Part shown: in pieces, positions 47,983-60,244 of the stretch
Position numbering within the stretch: the first letter of the stretch is position 1
How the letters are laid out: every line of letters starts with the position of its first letter
DNA from: Phyllostachys edulis
Lineage: Eukaryota; Streptophyta; Magnoliopsida; Poales; Poaceae
Direction of reading: 5' to 3'
DNA length: 64,000 nt
Assembly (NCBI GenBank): GCA_036346405.1
Contig: CM070561.1
Span: 27,250,215-27,314,214, forward strand
Notes under the pieces: model-generated
What the model was told of the DNA's origin: nothing
Seen by the model: only the letters and a program-made list of their open reading frames with translations
The model's database searches: none
Made by a program: the position numbers and the translations under genes

Positions 47983-49048
47983 ATGTCGACATTTACTTTA
48001 CAAAGAAAGTTGCCACAATCATCGATCTTGATCCAGAGCCTGCATCGCTCGCTGAATGTAAGTAAAGATCAAATTGAGAAGAAGGTAATAGAAACTGAAT
48101 TATTATCTCTGAATAAAAGAAAGGTGTTTGGGCCTGTAAGCCGTTCGCCTCCCCATGTGCACCCCGTAGGGCAAAAGCGGGTATTTGTTCGAAAGATAAA
48201 TGAAAATAAGCAAGGCTCATTGCACATGGTTTCACTTAACGTCCAGGAGATGATTATGAAGAAATCTATTCTCCGGTTACGGGCGGAATCACCCGTTAGA
48301 TATTTAATCTCAATGGCAGTAAACTTGAAGTTAAAAGTGAAATTGATGGAGGTGGTAACAACATACCTTTATGGAAAATTAGATTTGGACATTTATATGA
48401 AGGTACCAGAATGTATCCCTGTCCCGAGCCAAAATAGAGCAAATAGAATTTTGTACAGTGTGGAACTCAGAAAGTCATTGTACGGACTTAAACAATCAGA
48501 CAGGATGTGGTATAATCGCTTGAAGCGACTTTCTATGAAAGAAAGGTTACACGAACAATGAGAATTAACCTTGTGTATTTATACGACGATCCCAGGATGT
48601 ATTTTGTATAATCTCAGTGTATGAAGATAATCTGAATATTATTGTAACCCTGAAAGGTATTAAGAAAGCAAGCTCTTACTTGGAGTCGGAGTTCGAAATG
48701 AAAGATTTGGGTAGAACCAAATATTGTCCAGGCTTGCAGCTTGAGCATGCCCCTGAAGGGATATTAGTGCATCAGTCAACCTACACTCAGAAGGTGTTAG
48801 AAATATTCGACTTTGAAAAGACATACCCTTCGAAAGTGCTAATGGTCGGGGGATCTTTGCAGCAAGACAAAGACCTATACAAACCTAAAGAAGAGGGGGA
48901 GGAAGTCCTGGGACCGGAATTCCCATACTTGAGTGCAGTAGGAGCACTCATGTATTTAGCAAATTGTACTAGACCGAACATTGGATTTTCCATGAACCTA
49001 CTAGCAAGGTATAGTACAGAACCTACCAAAGGCACTGGCAGAGAATGA
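47983..49048 (+). pseudogene. copia reverse transcriptase relic
   Basis: The first frame (47983-48561) covers the fingers and palm: VGQKRVFVRK, then DLDIYMKVPECI and SLYGLKQSDRMWYNRL. The second frame (48617-49048) has MYEDNLNI where the catalytic YVDDL is expected, followed by FEMKDLG, LGLQL-like GLQLEH and YLSAVGALMYLANCTRPNI. The Asp pair is damaged (Glu-Asp). Confidence 0.88.
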
Positions 49049-49600
49049 AGGAAATCTTCTGATATCTCCAAGGAAGCAAAGAACTTGGTCTGTTCTACAG
49101 AAAGAATCAAGACCTCACTATGACTGGTTATGCGGATGCTGGGTACCTGTTAGACCCGTATACAACTAAGTCGCAAACAGGCTATGTATTCCTATGTGGT
49201 AAAACTGCAATTTCATGGAAATTGTCTTAGCAGAGTCTTGTATCGACTTCGATGAACCACTCGAAAATAATAGTATTGTACAAGGCCTCACAAGAATGTG
49301 CTTGGCTTCGACGGATGATTCACCACATCCAATAGTCGTATGGATTGAATACAGCGCAAACCTCCACTATAATCTATGAAGATAATGCAGCTTGTGTTGT
49401 ACAAGTGTAGATAGGTTATGTGAAGAGTCATCTCACAAAGTATATCAACCCTAAGTTCTTCTATGCTCATGAATTGTAAAAGACGAACGAAATTAAAGTA
49501 CTGCATACTAAGTCATGTGAAAATCTTCGAGATTTATTCATTAAGTCACTCCCAGCATCTAACTTTAAAAGGTACATACGTGGAATTGGAATGATGAGAC
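49049..49600 (+). pseudogene. copia RNase H relic
   Basis: Stop-interrupted similarity including GYADAGYLLDPYTTKSQTGY and ASQECAWLRRMI, the D-A-D...S-Q-x-E type motifs of copia RNase H. Confidence 0.75.
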
Positions 49601-49851
49601 TTAGAGAAGTGCAGAATTCAGGGGGGAAATCTTCACAAACTCATTATTGAAACTTGATTACGAAGATCGAGTACCTAAAGAGTAAATTCTGGAGATTAAA
49701 TGAAATTAGGTGGATTGTACTCGTTTTCCCTTGACAAGTTTGCAACGCAACAGAACTTGTATCATGTACTCTTTCTCCAAATTTTTTCAACTGGATTTTT
49801 ATGGAGTTTTGACGAGGCATGAACACGTGAGTATAGGTACCCAAGAGGGAG

Positions 49852-50123
49852 TGCTGGGAAACTATGGGCTTGGCCTAGAAGCTGGCCCATGTATGGGCTC
49901 CCCATCCTAAACCTTAGTAGGGTCTCTAGCCTATAAATAAGGGGTGCTATTCATTATAAACGATTGATCGATTGATGAAAGGATAATTAGAAGCAAGAAG
50001 CCTCCTATATCTCTGTATTCAATCTACTATTATGTTCTTGTGTTTTTGTATTGTTCTTACGATTCTGAGTTTGTCTACGAGGTAATCGCTCGGACTGAAC
50101 TCGTCAACGACGGTTCCTCAACA
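49852..50123 (+). repeat. 3' LTR of the copia element
   Basis: TGCTGGGAAACTATG...TTCCTCAACA. TATAAATA at 49932-49939. The purine-rich AAGAGGGAG just before it is the likely polypurine tract. Confidence 0.9.
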
Positions 50124-50128
50124 CAAGA

Positions 50129-51160
50129 AAAGAACAGTTTCTGAAGTACAGGGCCTTGAGAACTCAAAATGCGCCATCCTTGACGGGTTGGTAGAAAACT
50201 TCTAAATCCGGGAAACCAAGGCCTCCTTTACATTTCGGCTCGCACATCTTGTTCCAACCTATCCAATGCACTTTCTTGACCCCATTGTTCGCTCCCCACC
50301 AGAAATTTGAAGTAACTGAAACCAGCTTCTTGCCCAAGGTTTTTGTGAACTAGAAACAACTCATAGTATACGCCGGCACTGCTTGGAAGTAACTGAAACC
50401 AGCTTCTTGCACAAGGTTTTTGTGAACTAGAAACAACTCATAGTATACGCCGGCACTGCTTGGAGCACTGACTTCACCAACACCTCCTTTCCTGCCTTCC
50501 CCCAACACGTTCTCTTATGTGTTTGAAAGCCCCATCTTTTGATTTCCCAATCAAGGTCGGCAAACCCAAATATCATTCATTCAGAGCTTCAGTTTGGAAC
50601 TTTGGATCCCAATAATATTCTTGAGCTGGTTCTTCTGTTCTTCGTCACACCCAGCACCAAAACAGGAGGAGAATTTCTGAAGATTTACCTTTCCCCCCGA
50701 CCTCGATTCATAAGTCTGCAGGACCGACCGTAGAGAGGACATCCCTGCCGGTGTTGCTTCGAGAAAAACCAAGCTGTCATCGGCAAACAACAGGTGGGTG
50801 ATGGGGGGCCACTAGCTCGAAAGCGAACACCATTCAGCCGACGGTTCTCCTGTTCTTTGCGCAGCAATGAAGAGAAACCCTCCACACACAAAATGAAGAA
50901 ATAAGGGAAACAGGGTCCCCTTGTCGCAGGCCTCTAGACGGGGAAAAACTCCAGAAACACCACCATTCAGCTTCACTGCAAAGTGCAAACCGGACTGAAT
51001 AAACACAACGTAACACCATCATAATCCACCGATCTGAAAAACCCAAGCGACGGAGAGCTAGCTCCAAGAAGGACCACTCCACAGGATCATATGCCTTCAT
51101 CACATCTAGTTGACCGCACACAGCGGGGTTTTCCTTTACCGGTTCTGCAGCGAATGAAAA
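50129..51160 (-). pseudogene. LINE-A reverse transcriptase fragment
   Basis: Minus-strand RT of a plant non-LTR retrotransposon. From right to left it shows LDVMKAYDPVEWSFLE, SRGLRQGDPVS, FADDSLVF (catalytic F-A-D-D) and a WWGANNG...GGLGF region, then a frame into YFRNCSFL at the copia junction. Stops and frameshifts are frequent, so it is dead. It is interrupted on the left by the copia element and on the right lacks the part between endonuclease and RT. Confidence 0.88.
50309..50462 (-). repeat. 77-bp tandem duplication inside LINE-A
   Basis: 50309-50385 and 50386-50462 are direct copies with one mismatch (C/A). A local duplication after the LINE lost function. Confidence 0.93.
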
Positions 51161-51567
51161 CATTGTCAGTTCCAAGGGGAATTATCTTGAGCTTTTAGAT
51201 ACCTCAACACTTGCCACGTCTTGCTTCTTATCTCTCTTCGTGGTTCGCCATAAACACCAGAGAAACGCCACACCTTAGTGCCGTCCTTAATTTCAGCATC
51301 GATGTAGTACTGGGCTGGCAATATGGCCGGACTGAAACTTCAATGCCCTCCCTCCACTCCTTCCCTGACATTGACAATCCACTGAAACACCATTGCCAAA
51401 ACTCAAACTCCACCTCAACTTTTGCATCGCTGTTGATCTTTTTTCGTTTCACACAAGAACACTAGCGAGGGGTTGTAGGATCTAATATGATCCCTTAGTT
51501 CACCGACTGCCGGACCCAACTCCAACCCCAAGCACCAGCGAGGGGTCGTAGGATCCTCATTGTTCCT
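51161..51567 (-). pseudogene. LINE-A endonuclease fragment
   Basis: The minus strand shows MRIL near 51545, a LVFLCETKKD-like word near 51455 and, in another frame, DGTKVWRFSGVYGEP near 51270. These are the start and central motifs of LINE AP-endonuclease domains. Several frameshifts. The sequence between KAQDNSPW (about 51180) and the RT is deleted. Confidence 0.75.
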
Positions 51568-51894
51568 TGTTAGTAATCTTTATGCATATGGTATATCTAA
51601 ATTTTACGTAGAGTTTGTTTACAAAGTCCTACATATCTAGACAGTATTTATTATGAATTCTAGAGTTTGTGTGGTATCCCTTCAGGATACGTAGAATCAT
51701 TTCCGAATACGAATAGTCATTTGCTCTCAATAAAAAGTCACCCATGTAATTAGATTTTGTGAACAAGAGCAATAGAGAGGACGAAATCAGAAAAGTTGCT
51801 GTTGTTCCGACGGCACAAAAAAATTCTTGTGTTTGTGTTCGTGTTCTAGGGTTCCATTGTGTTCGCGTGTGTTCGTCTTCGGTCTGGACCAACA
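51568..51894 (+). repeat. 5' LTR of the small copia-type element
   Basis: 327 bp, TGTTAGTAATC...CCAACA, followed by a primer site. It has one copy of the GTTCCGACGGCACAAAAAAATTC module that is doubled in the 3' LTR. Confidence 0.88.
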
Positions 51895-51896
51895 AT

Positions 51897-51910
51897 TGCT
51901 ATCAGAGCTC
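51897..51910 (+). other. Primer binding site of the small copia-type element
   Basis: TGCTATCAGAGCTC, close to TGGTATCAGAGC for initiator-Met tRNA, three bases after the LTR. Confidence 0.8.
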
Positions 51911-52212
51911 TAAGTTCGAAACCCTAGTTGCTGCCCTGGGAGGGGTGATCTCGACTTCCGGGGTGGCATATACGACGTGGCGGTGGGCGTGTGGCGGCCA
52001 GCTGTGCCATGGCACAAAGCACACTCGACGGCGGCTTGCATTGGAGGCGCGTCGGCTTACTTTGGGAGTCGGCGGATGCATAGCGCTTCAGCAACTGACA
52101 GTGAGCAAGGCGGCAGTGTCTGGGCGGCCAACTGAGCGGCGACGGCCCAAGAATCAGAGACCCAAAATCGAATTTGTTTCAAGTTAAGAGATTACACCAG
52201 AGACATAACTCT
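51911..52212 (+). other. Internal region of the small copia-type element, left part
   Basis: GC-rich sequence without a recognised domain (an open stretch to about 52187). It resembles a short non-coding interior rather than gag. Confidence 0.5.
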
Positions 52213-55200
52213 TAACAGGAAACGAGCCCGATTTCAAGTTCTCGGATATGTGTCTCGTATTAGCTCCCAAGATCAATGGCTAACACACACATATCCTGAA
52301 CAACATTGTATGCAGTCATACACAATTCATACATTATTAAAAAGGTGATTTACAAGACTAGGACTTAGGTCCATAAGTTATACATGTGACCAAGCAGTCT
52401 ACTAAATATAAACAAAAGTACGCAGCGAAAAACAAATATAAAACACCAAAAGGTCCATCCAAGTGTGCCCAGCTACCAGAGGCAACTGAGTGGAGGTAGA
52501 AATAACATTATTCATTAGCGCTGTCGTATTCGGCGCTAACGGATTGATCGAAAGAGTGCTCTTCCCCACCTGAAACAAGTGGTTAATTTGATTGAGTACA
52601 AAAGGTACTCGTAAGTCTTACACACACTAATAAAAGAAAGTATATGATAGAGCCTATCCAAAGGATATGAGAATATACATGTTAGAGGCTGTTCAAAGGA
52701 AGGTTGTATTGGCATAAGTTTTTCTTAAAAGCGACAAGTTTTATTCCTACATATTCTAATTTGCAAAGGCCATTTAGTAACCAAAATTTGGACAAAAGAA
52801 AACAATGAATATTGATATAATCATAGATCAAATCATATCAAAGTGGCTGTCCACTCTGATAAACTAATACGCATAAACAACCATTCATGCCGATACCAAG
52901 TTGTAACCATGTCAATTTTATTTCAGAGTCTAACGATGATGTCTATCAAAACCAAGTATTTGTCCATAACTGGGGACACGGCTATTCAAATAGATTAAAT
53001 ACCCTGCAGGGATGTACATCTTTACCCACACAACTCGACCAACCTATAAGCCTTCTGATAATGATACACTTCCTTTGGTATGCTGGATGGGTAGATCGAG
53101 ATTTGGTACTTTTTAGCAAGAACATCTTATTGAGTTGAAACACCCATGCGAAACGAAATCCTGCTTAGTACAAGCTACTGATAGAACCTACTAAGCGGGT
53201 CACGCAAGTTGTGTTGGGAATGCCGACCCAATGAATAGAAATTAAAGCTGTGCTTCCTTGCATATATTAAATTGCAATCAGATCCCTATGAATATATGAT
53301 CAAATACATATGTCCTCACACCACCTATGTTCCAACCCAATAAAATCCTCCCCTTACTTGACCAAACCAGCCCCAATCCAATGTGTGGAAGTACGAGTAA
53401 TTCTTGGAATGACAGCCCAAAGTTCGGTCATTGGTGATCTGGACAAGACTACCACAATACCCAATTCTCGTGCACGAAGGCACCCTCACTATCAATTACT
53501 TGTCCAGATCTAAATCATGTTTTAATAGACAAATTTAGACTCAAACCTCAGATTCGAAGATCTGAACAAATATATAAAATTAAGACTGGTTCAGTGTTTC
53601 CCATAGTTGACGAGATAACCTTGTCAACAAAACTACCGAACTGCTGACTTGCATGGCTAAGCATTCATATAAAGAATATATATACCATCACATGATATGT
53701 AACTTGAGCATAATTGTATGGAATGATTAAGGATAAACCACAATGATTAGGACATAGCTAACTAGACTCACAAATTATTGATGCACTAAAATAACATGCA
53801 CGCAATAACCATTGCATTTCAAAATACTAAATTAACCAAAACTGGGATCAAAATGATGCAAGAGGATGCTTGCCTTGTTGATATTCCACTTGTTCCACCT
53901 TAGGATTCTCAGGTATATAATCACTCGCGTCAAGCAATTCAGAATATAGAAATAGCGATAACAAATAAACATCGAGAAAATCTCAAATTTTCAAAATGCT
54001 AAAAAAATGAATGAGAATTTTACAGTAGTGAGGTTCTGATTTTAAGTGAATTTAGGTGAAATTTTTAGTTCATTTGGAGTTCATTTGAATTTTATATGAA
54101 TTTTACAAGGTTAATGTTATTAATGTACAATTAATTCAACTAACAAAATTTTCTGAAATAGTAAAAAAATTTAAACCTATTCCAATTTAAAGTACAGTAA
54201 AATGTAAACTAACAAAATTAATTTCACTTGATTTGGAGTTAAGATGAATTACTTATGAATTTTTGAAGTTTAAACCATTTTTAAGTGTAGAAGTAATCCA
54301 TTTCGGGATTTTAAAATGCATGAAATGCTTTTTATCCTCCGCCGAATCTAGCCACAGTCACTTACAGGTGGGGTCCAGCGCACAGTGCTTAACTTTTTCA
54401 TTTAAATCCCGAAATAAATCTCCTGACATGTGGGGTCCACATGTCAACGCCTCAGTCCACAGCATAGTGTGTGTACCAGAAGTCCACGAGACCAGTCCAT
54501 GGGTGGGGTGACTGTGCACTTAAGGAGTGGGGCCTACACGTCAGCGACACATCTTCAAACCGGTTTCAATAATAACGCCTCAGTTTCTGTTCAAGGTCCC
54601 ACTAGTCAGCGAAACATGCGTTGATTAATACAGAACTAATCATTACTTAGGGATAAACCGACAGTGATTTGAGTTAATAATGAGCTACAGTGTCGGTTGT
54701 GATTTTCGACAACAGAGCATTTTGCTCCCGTGTGCTTGCCCGGTGGCTCGCCAGAGTTGTGATCCATGGTCACGTGATCTAAGACCTAGAATGGGTTCCT
54801 AATAGCTTTGCGGTTCTACTGGTGGCCAAAACATGACCAACGGTGAGCTCTAGCGGCAGCGTGACATGGAGATGTGGCGGTGCAACTACGGCACATGCTG
54901 CCATGCCAACCCGTCTACACATTGAACTAACAAATGCATGCAAAAGCATCCATAGGGTGCAGTGAGCCTACTAGGATAAAGGAGATGGCTGGAGGAGGAC
55001 TGAGGTTCACCGGCGATGATGACCGTGTGTCGGCGATGAGAGCTCCACATGGAGAGGAGATCCTATGCAAAACCAAAGGAAATGGATGATCGGGATTACT
55101 TAAGGGGGCTAATGAGATACTCTAAGCTAAAGGAATCGGCCGAAAGCTCACTAGACCGGAGATGGAGACGAAAGTGTCGTTTTCGACCGAAATTAAAAGA

Positions 55201-56280
55201 AAACCATATTCCCGAGCATCCTGTTAACAAAAGAATGAATTGATTGAGGGGTTTTACTCCTTATACCCTAAGACATGATATGACGCGCAAGAAATAGGAA
55301 GGAGCTCACCGAGAGTGAAGTTGGCACGATGAAGACATTCGGTGCACGCCCTAGACAGCAAAAGACATGCTCATGGTCCGAGAGCTACGGTCAAAGATAA
55401 GAGCTCAAATTAGTAGGATGTACATGGCATAGAGAGAGTAGAAGAACGGCACAAGAACGAAGGACTCAACTTCAGGAAGGAAAGAGAAATGGCGAATTCA
55501 TCCACTCGGCCGAGAGAGAAGAAATGGGGTTTTATGGAGCCTCAACGTCCAAAGTTGACAGTGTTACCTTGTGGTGACTATTGGTTGGATGGCGATAGCG
55601 GTGACCAAACTCTGTGGCCATGCATGGACGGAGATGCCCGGTGCAGCACCACCTCATTCTCAGCGCGATCGGAGCTAGCACAGCAAAGCGGTGGAGAAGA
55701 AGGTGACCCTAACGGGTGGGGTCAGCTTGTCAGCGGCGTGGCGAAGCGGCGCGGTCGGATTGGCATGAATGAGTTGGTTGGGTCCAGTCAAGACCAGCGA
55801 CTCAAGTCACAATAGTGCAAATGGGTTTGGGTTAGGTCTGAATGTTGACTGATTTTAAAACTAAACCTCTACTTTGACCAGAGGTTAAAATTAGCAATTA
55901 AATTCATAAAATTCTAAAATTTTCAGGGAGACTACTGGGATGATAAACAATTCATATAAATTTTCTAATAGTACTTTTCAAGGTTTACTTACTGATTTTA
56001 AAATACTTTACAGATGATGTTTATGATTTGAACCTAGGTTTTTATTCATACCAAGTTGATCCCTAAAAATTTGATAAAAATAATATTAATTCATGATAAT
56101 TAATCTAGTATTTGAATAACTTAATTTCCAGAGGTCTTTACAAGCATTAATTTAAAATTTCTTTTGGAGTTTCTTTTTGAGTTATAAGTTTGACTTGAAT
56201 TTGAAATTTTCAAATGCAACCATTTGTGCATATGCTCCAAAAATGCCGTGTATGCTCATGAGATGCACCTAAATTCAATT
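52213..56280 (-). mobile_element. Long minus-strand LTR of the Tekay-like clade, edges approximate
   Basis: The left end aligns with the start of the solo LTR at 32742 (GATCA..GGCTAAC words). It contains CTATTCAAATAG (52982-52993), GAGTACAAAAGGTACTC (52594-52610) and the inverted GGTATGAATGG word near 52890. The minus-strand U3 portion holds ACACGTCAGCG and TGGGGTCCACATGTCA words. No internal region is found, so it is probably a solo LTR of about 4.1 kb. I could not confirm a target duplication. The frame at 55489-55815 has no recognised domain. Confidence 0.6.
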
Positions 56281-56962
56281 TATTGAAAATAGGGCTATGA
56301 TGAAAGAATAATGGCCTTGTAGCCAAAGAAGATGGCAGAGCGGTGGGCTCCCGTAGCGCGCGGTGGGAGTGCGCACGTGACGTCTCCCGACGGAATGTCG
56401 GCGTGAGACGCAGTTGACGCTGCAGAGCGGCACAGCGAGCACTTGCAGCCAAAGACGCAGTGCGGCTAGTGGCTTGGCGCAGGCCAATATTGGTGGGTCG
56501 GCAGCGACATTGGGCATAGAGGAGCGAGCAGCGACCGCGCAACGCAATCTCGTCGGCGAGCGCATGCATATAGTTGAGTCCATACATGTAGGAGCAATAG
56601 TGACGAGTCATGTGTGTGTGCATGTTAGCACATTAAGTTAGTTGTTTGCATGCATGCGTGCATGTGAAATAGATAGTGGTGCACATTGGTGGAACGCAAG
56701 ATGAGTTATGTGTTACCAAGGTGAAAGCGTTGTATTGGTACTAGGCGGTTGCGGTGTCGTATCTGTGTGTGTGTGTGTGTGTCTGTGGAGTTGAGTCCGG
56801 GATGTTGAGGAGATGTGTTCGTGGTCCTGAGTCGAGTCCGTGGAGTTGAGTCCGGGACGTTGAGGAGATGTGTTCATCGTTCTGTATTGAGTAACAGTTG
56901 GGCAAGTTGTAGTTGAGACTGACTACCTTAATAAGTAAGTGCACAAAGATTAGGGAGTGATT
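56281..56962 (+). other. Internal region of the small copia-type element, right part
   Basis: GC-rich start, then a (TG)n run near 56765-56782 and a 55-bp direct repeat (56785-56839 and from 56840). It ends in the purine-rich AAGATTAGGGAGTGA before the 3' LTR, a likely polypurine tract. No gene. Confidence 0.55.
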
Positions 56963-57094
56963 TGTTAGTAATATTTGTGCATATGGTATATATAAATTTT
57001 ACGTAGAGTTTGTTTACATAGTACTATATTATTTAGGCAGTATTCATTATGGATTTTAGAGTTTGTGTGGTATCCCTTCAGGATACGTATAATA
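56963..57094 (+). repeat. 3' LTR of the small copia-type element, left arm
   Basis: Matches 51568-51700. It is interrupted at GGATACGTATAAT by the Reina-like element and resumes at 62541. Confidence 0.88.
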
Positions 57095-57595
57095 TGTCAC
57101 GACCAGGTCCACGACTAGGTCCACGACTAGGTAAGTCATCATGACTAGGTCCACGACCAGGTCTTGGTCGAAGGTTGTAGTCGTGCAGGGCAGGGAACGC
57201 CGATCGGAGTCTTCGGCCAGGCGCCGTACTGCCTTGTCACGGTCTAGAGACCGAATTGGATAATCATGGGTAATTCCAGGCTTTGGCTCGGGCCTCATCG
57301 ACTAGGAGCCATGATGGAGATAATAGGGACAGGGAAGGAAGCATGTGCTGGGAAGAGATGCGCAGGACGGAAGAAGGCAAACAAGGAAGGAGGAATTAGA
57401 GATAATTCTTGCTTGCATTTCCATACATGAGAAGCTCCTTAAATCAGGATAGCCCCACCTAACAATCATATCTAATCATACCAAACTTGGAGATAACAAA
57501 TTAACTAAGCAATCTTTTCTGAAATGGAAAGTAACTAATGCGCCATATCTGATTGGCATGATTTGCGCCTCTGATATGTAGTGCCGACCATCACA
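57095..57595 (-). repeat. 3' LTR of the Reina-like element
   Basis: 501 bp, nearly colinear with 62045-62536. Its end nearest 57095 is built of repeated CACGACCAGGTC / CACGACTAGGTC words. Confidence 0.9.
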
Positions 57596-57630
57596 TCTCT
57601 CCCTTCCTCGGCAAACAGCTCATCCTCAAA

Positions 57631-58252
57631 CTAAAAGGAGGGGTAGCGACGCTTGAAGTCATCCAATGGCTCCCATGATGTGTCGGCGTCGGGCAAGGCC
57701 TCCCATTGAACCAAGACCTCCCAGTTACCACGAGCTAGACTAGCACGCACCACGCGCCGAGGCACTGGGATTACGTGGCCATCCTGGAGTGCGAGTAATG
57801 CAGGAGAAGTAGCGGGCGGCTCGCTGTGGAATGTTTTGAGCATATTGATGTGAAATACATCGTGAATACGAGCACGAGGCGGCAGCTCCAAGCGGTAAGC
57901 CACCGTGCCGACCCTGGCCAACACCTTGTACGGGCCATAAAATCATGGCACCAGCTTCTTATGGGCGCGGGCAGCGAGAGAGAGAGAGAGCCTGACGGTG
58001 ATGAAGACACAACCACACCCACTGCCTAGGCTCGAAGGACAACTCGCGATGATGCTTGTCGTAGTGGTGATTGTAGTGTTGTTGTGCCTGCAGGAGTCGT
58101 TCCTTCACCTCGGCTAGGAAGGTGTCACGGTCCCGCAACATGGTGTCAACGGCAACCACCCGAGCGCCGCTCTCCGTATACTGTTGCATGGTCGGTGGCT
58201 CCCGACCGTAGACCACCTTGAAGGGTGTGTCGTGAAGTGAGGACTGGAACAA
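57631..58252 (-). pseudogene. pol: Integrase C-terminus and chromodomain-like end (Reina-like)
   Basis: The 57959-58252 frame has TPFKVVYGREPP and LSFEPRQWVWL, the usual post-core integrase segment. The 57631-57924 frame has VAYRLELPPRARIHDVFHIN and ends in a chromodomain-like WEVLVQWEALPDADTSWE...RYPSF. A frameshift separates them. Confidence 0.85.
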
Positions 58253-58297
58253 AGTATTATAGCAATACTCTACGCATGGCAGCCAGCATAGCCATTG

Positions 58298-59140
58298 TCA
58301 TGGACAGTGGCCGAAAAAACAATGAAGGTACATGGTCACAACCTTGTTGACCACCTCCGTTTGCCCGTCGGATTGCGGGTGAAAAGCCGAGCTGAGATGG
58401 AGTTGTACGCTGGTGAGGTTGAAGAGGTCCATCCAAAAATTGCTTGTGAAAATGGGATCCCGGTCACTCACAATAGAGCAGGGGAACCCGTGTAGTCGGA
58501 CCACTACTTCGAAGAAGACCGTAGCAACCGAACTCATCGTGTACGGATGCGCCAACGAAATGAAGTGGTCATATTTGGAGAACCAGTCTACCACTGTGAG
58601 GATGACTGATTTCCCATTTATGCGCAACAGCCCCTCAATAAAATCCATGGAAATGTCCTCCCAACTTCGTGAAGGAATGAGTAGTGGTTGTAGCAGGCCA
58701 GCCGGATGAAGATGCTCGGACTTGTTGCGTTGGCAAGTTGCACAAGCACGAACAAAGTCCAACACCATCGTCCGGACGTTGGGCGTGTGGAAGTCCACCC
58801 AGAAGCGATGGAACGTCTTCTGGACGCCTTCATGGCCAATGGAGTGTGCCGCCTCTAGGGCCGATGCCAATGCCGGTGAGGAGGCCAGCAAGAATATATG
58901 GCCTTGGTACTGGACCAGGCCGTCGACGACGCTCCATGGTAAGCCGAGAGTGTCAGCCAGCACCTGAGTCCGAAGGCGACCGAGCTCAGTACCCCCATCG
59001 GTCTCCTTGCAAATGGCCTCGAAGAGGCCAAACATGGGCCCCGAGATGGCCAGAAGCTGACCGTCGAACTGGCCAGCCTCGGCGTCCCACCGCGACAAGG
59101 CGTTGGCGACTATGTTTAGGCAACCGGGCTTGAATTCCAC
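58298..59140 (-). pseudogene. pol: Integrase core of the Reina-like element
   Basis: A 280-codon frame. The end of RNase H (ADALSR-like NIVANALSRWD) is followed by an H-H-C-C zinc domain (HSIGHEGVQKT...CATCQRNK), then the catalytic D in SMDFIEGL, D in VSDRDPIFTSNFW and E in HPQSDGQTEVVN. The residues are present, but the frame ends soon after. Confidence 0.9.
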
Positions 59141-59272
59141 GCGAAAGTCGTAGCCGAGGAGCTTGCTGACCCAATGGTGCTACGAAATCGTGGAGAGTCG
59201 CTGGTCAAGTAAAAACTTGAGGCTGTAATGGTCAGTACATACCATGAATGGGCACCACCATAAATACGGGTG

Positions 59273-59569
59273 CTAATGGCGAATAGCTTGCACCAAGCCG
59301 ATCAGTTCGCGTTCGTAGGCCACCAGTTTGGCATGGCGTGGCGTTATCATGCGGTTGAACAAGGCGATGGCACCCACCCCCTGGTGCAGGACGGCTCCAA
59401 AGCCTGAGTCGAACGCGTAGCACTCCACGATGAAGTCGACGGTGAAGTCAGGCAGTTGGAGGATAGGCACCTCTAGCAAGGCTGCCGGTAGAGTCTGGAA
59501 TGCCATCGCTGTTGCTGGTGACCAAGCGAACGCCTCCTTATTGAGCAGCTGCGTGAGGGCTGCTGCCAC
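59273..59569 (-). pseudogene. pol: RNase H fragment of the Reina-like element
   Basis: Contains FIVECYAFDSGFGAVLHQG, where the expected E-C-D-A-S is altered to E-C-Y-A-F, plus KLVAYERELIGLV. The catalytic Asp is lost. Confidence 0.85.
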
Positions 59570-59581
59570 CGTGTCAAACCC

Positions 59582-60244
59582 CTAGATGAATTTGCGATAG
59601 TAGCCTGCCAAGCCGAGGAAACCGCGAAGGGCTCGAATGGTCTGTGGTTGTGGCCACTCCAGGACTGCCTGTACCTTCTGTGGATCCATGGCGATGCCGT
59701 CGACGGAGATGACATGGCCTAAGCATGACACAGATGTCGTGCCGAATAGACACTTGGACTTCTTGAGAAAAAGCACATTCTGCCTTAGCACGCGGAACAC
59801 CGCTAGCACATGGCGGAGGTGTTCAGACCATGAAGAGTTGTAAATCAAAATGTCATAAAAAAAACAAGCACAAAACGTCGGAGGAAGGGTCATAGAAGAT
59901 CATTCATCAGTGCTTGAAACATTGCCGGGGCGTTGGTGAAGCCGAATGGCATCGCCAGGAGCACAAATAAGCCCTCATGAGTGCGGAACACCGTCTTCTC
60001 AATGTCCGGGGGGGTGCATGCACACCTGATGGTACCCTGAATGCAAGTCTAGCTTGGTGAAGAAGTGTGCACCGCGGAGTTCATCGAGAAGCTCATCGAC
60101 AACGGGAATGGGAAAATTGTCCTTGACGGCGCGCACATTGAGGGCCCTATAGTCGACACAGAAGCGCCATGAGCCATCTCACTTCTTGACAAGCAAGAAC
60201 GGCGAGGAGAACACTGAGTGACTGGGTTGTATTATTCCTTGGCA
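59582..60244 (-). pseudogene. pol: Reverse transcriptase of the Reina-like element
   Basis: The 59582-59893 frame shows FFYDILIY where catalytic FFDDILIY is expected, so the first Asp is replaced by Tyr, then LGHVIS and GLAGYYRKFI. The 59894-60244 part is stop-interrupted, with palm and fingers similarity. Confidence 0.85.

Larger units (their letters stand above)
43236..50123 (+). mobile_element. Decayed Ty1/copia retrotransposon, 6.9 kb
   Basis: LTRs are at 43236-43503 (268 bp) and 49852-50123 (272 bp). Flanks are CAAGG (43231-43235) and CAAGA (50124-50128), a duplication with one mismatch. Relics appear in copia order: gag, protease region, integrase, RT, RNase H, with many stops. It inserted into an older antisense LINE, 40 bp after the kinase stop codon. 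Confidence 0.92.

Noticed and set aside
55489..55815. 108-codon plus-strand frame
   Set aside because: No domain, antisense to the inferred LTR, and similar positions in related LTRs are non-coding.
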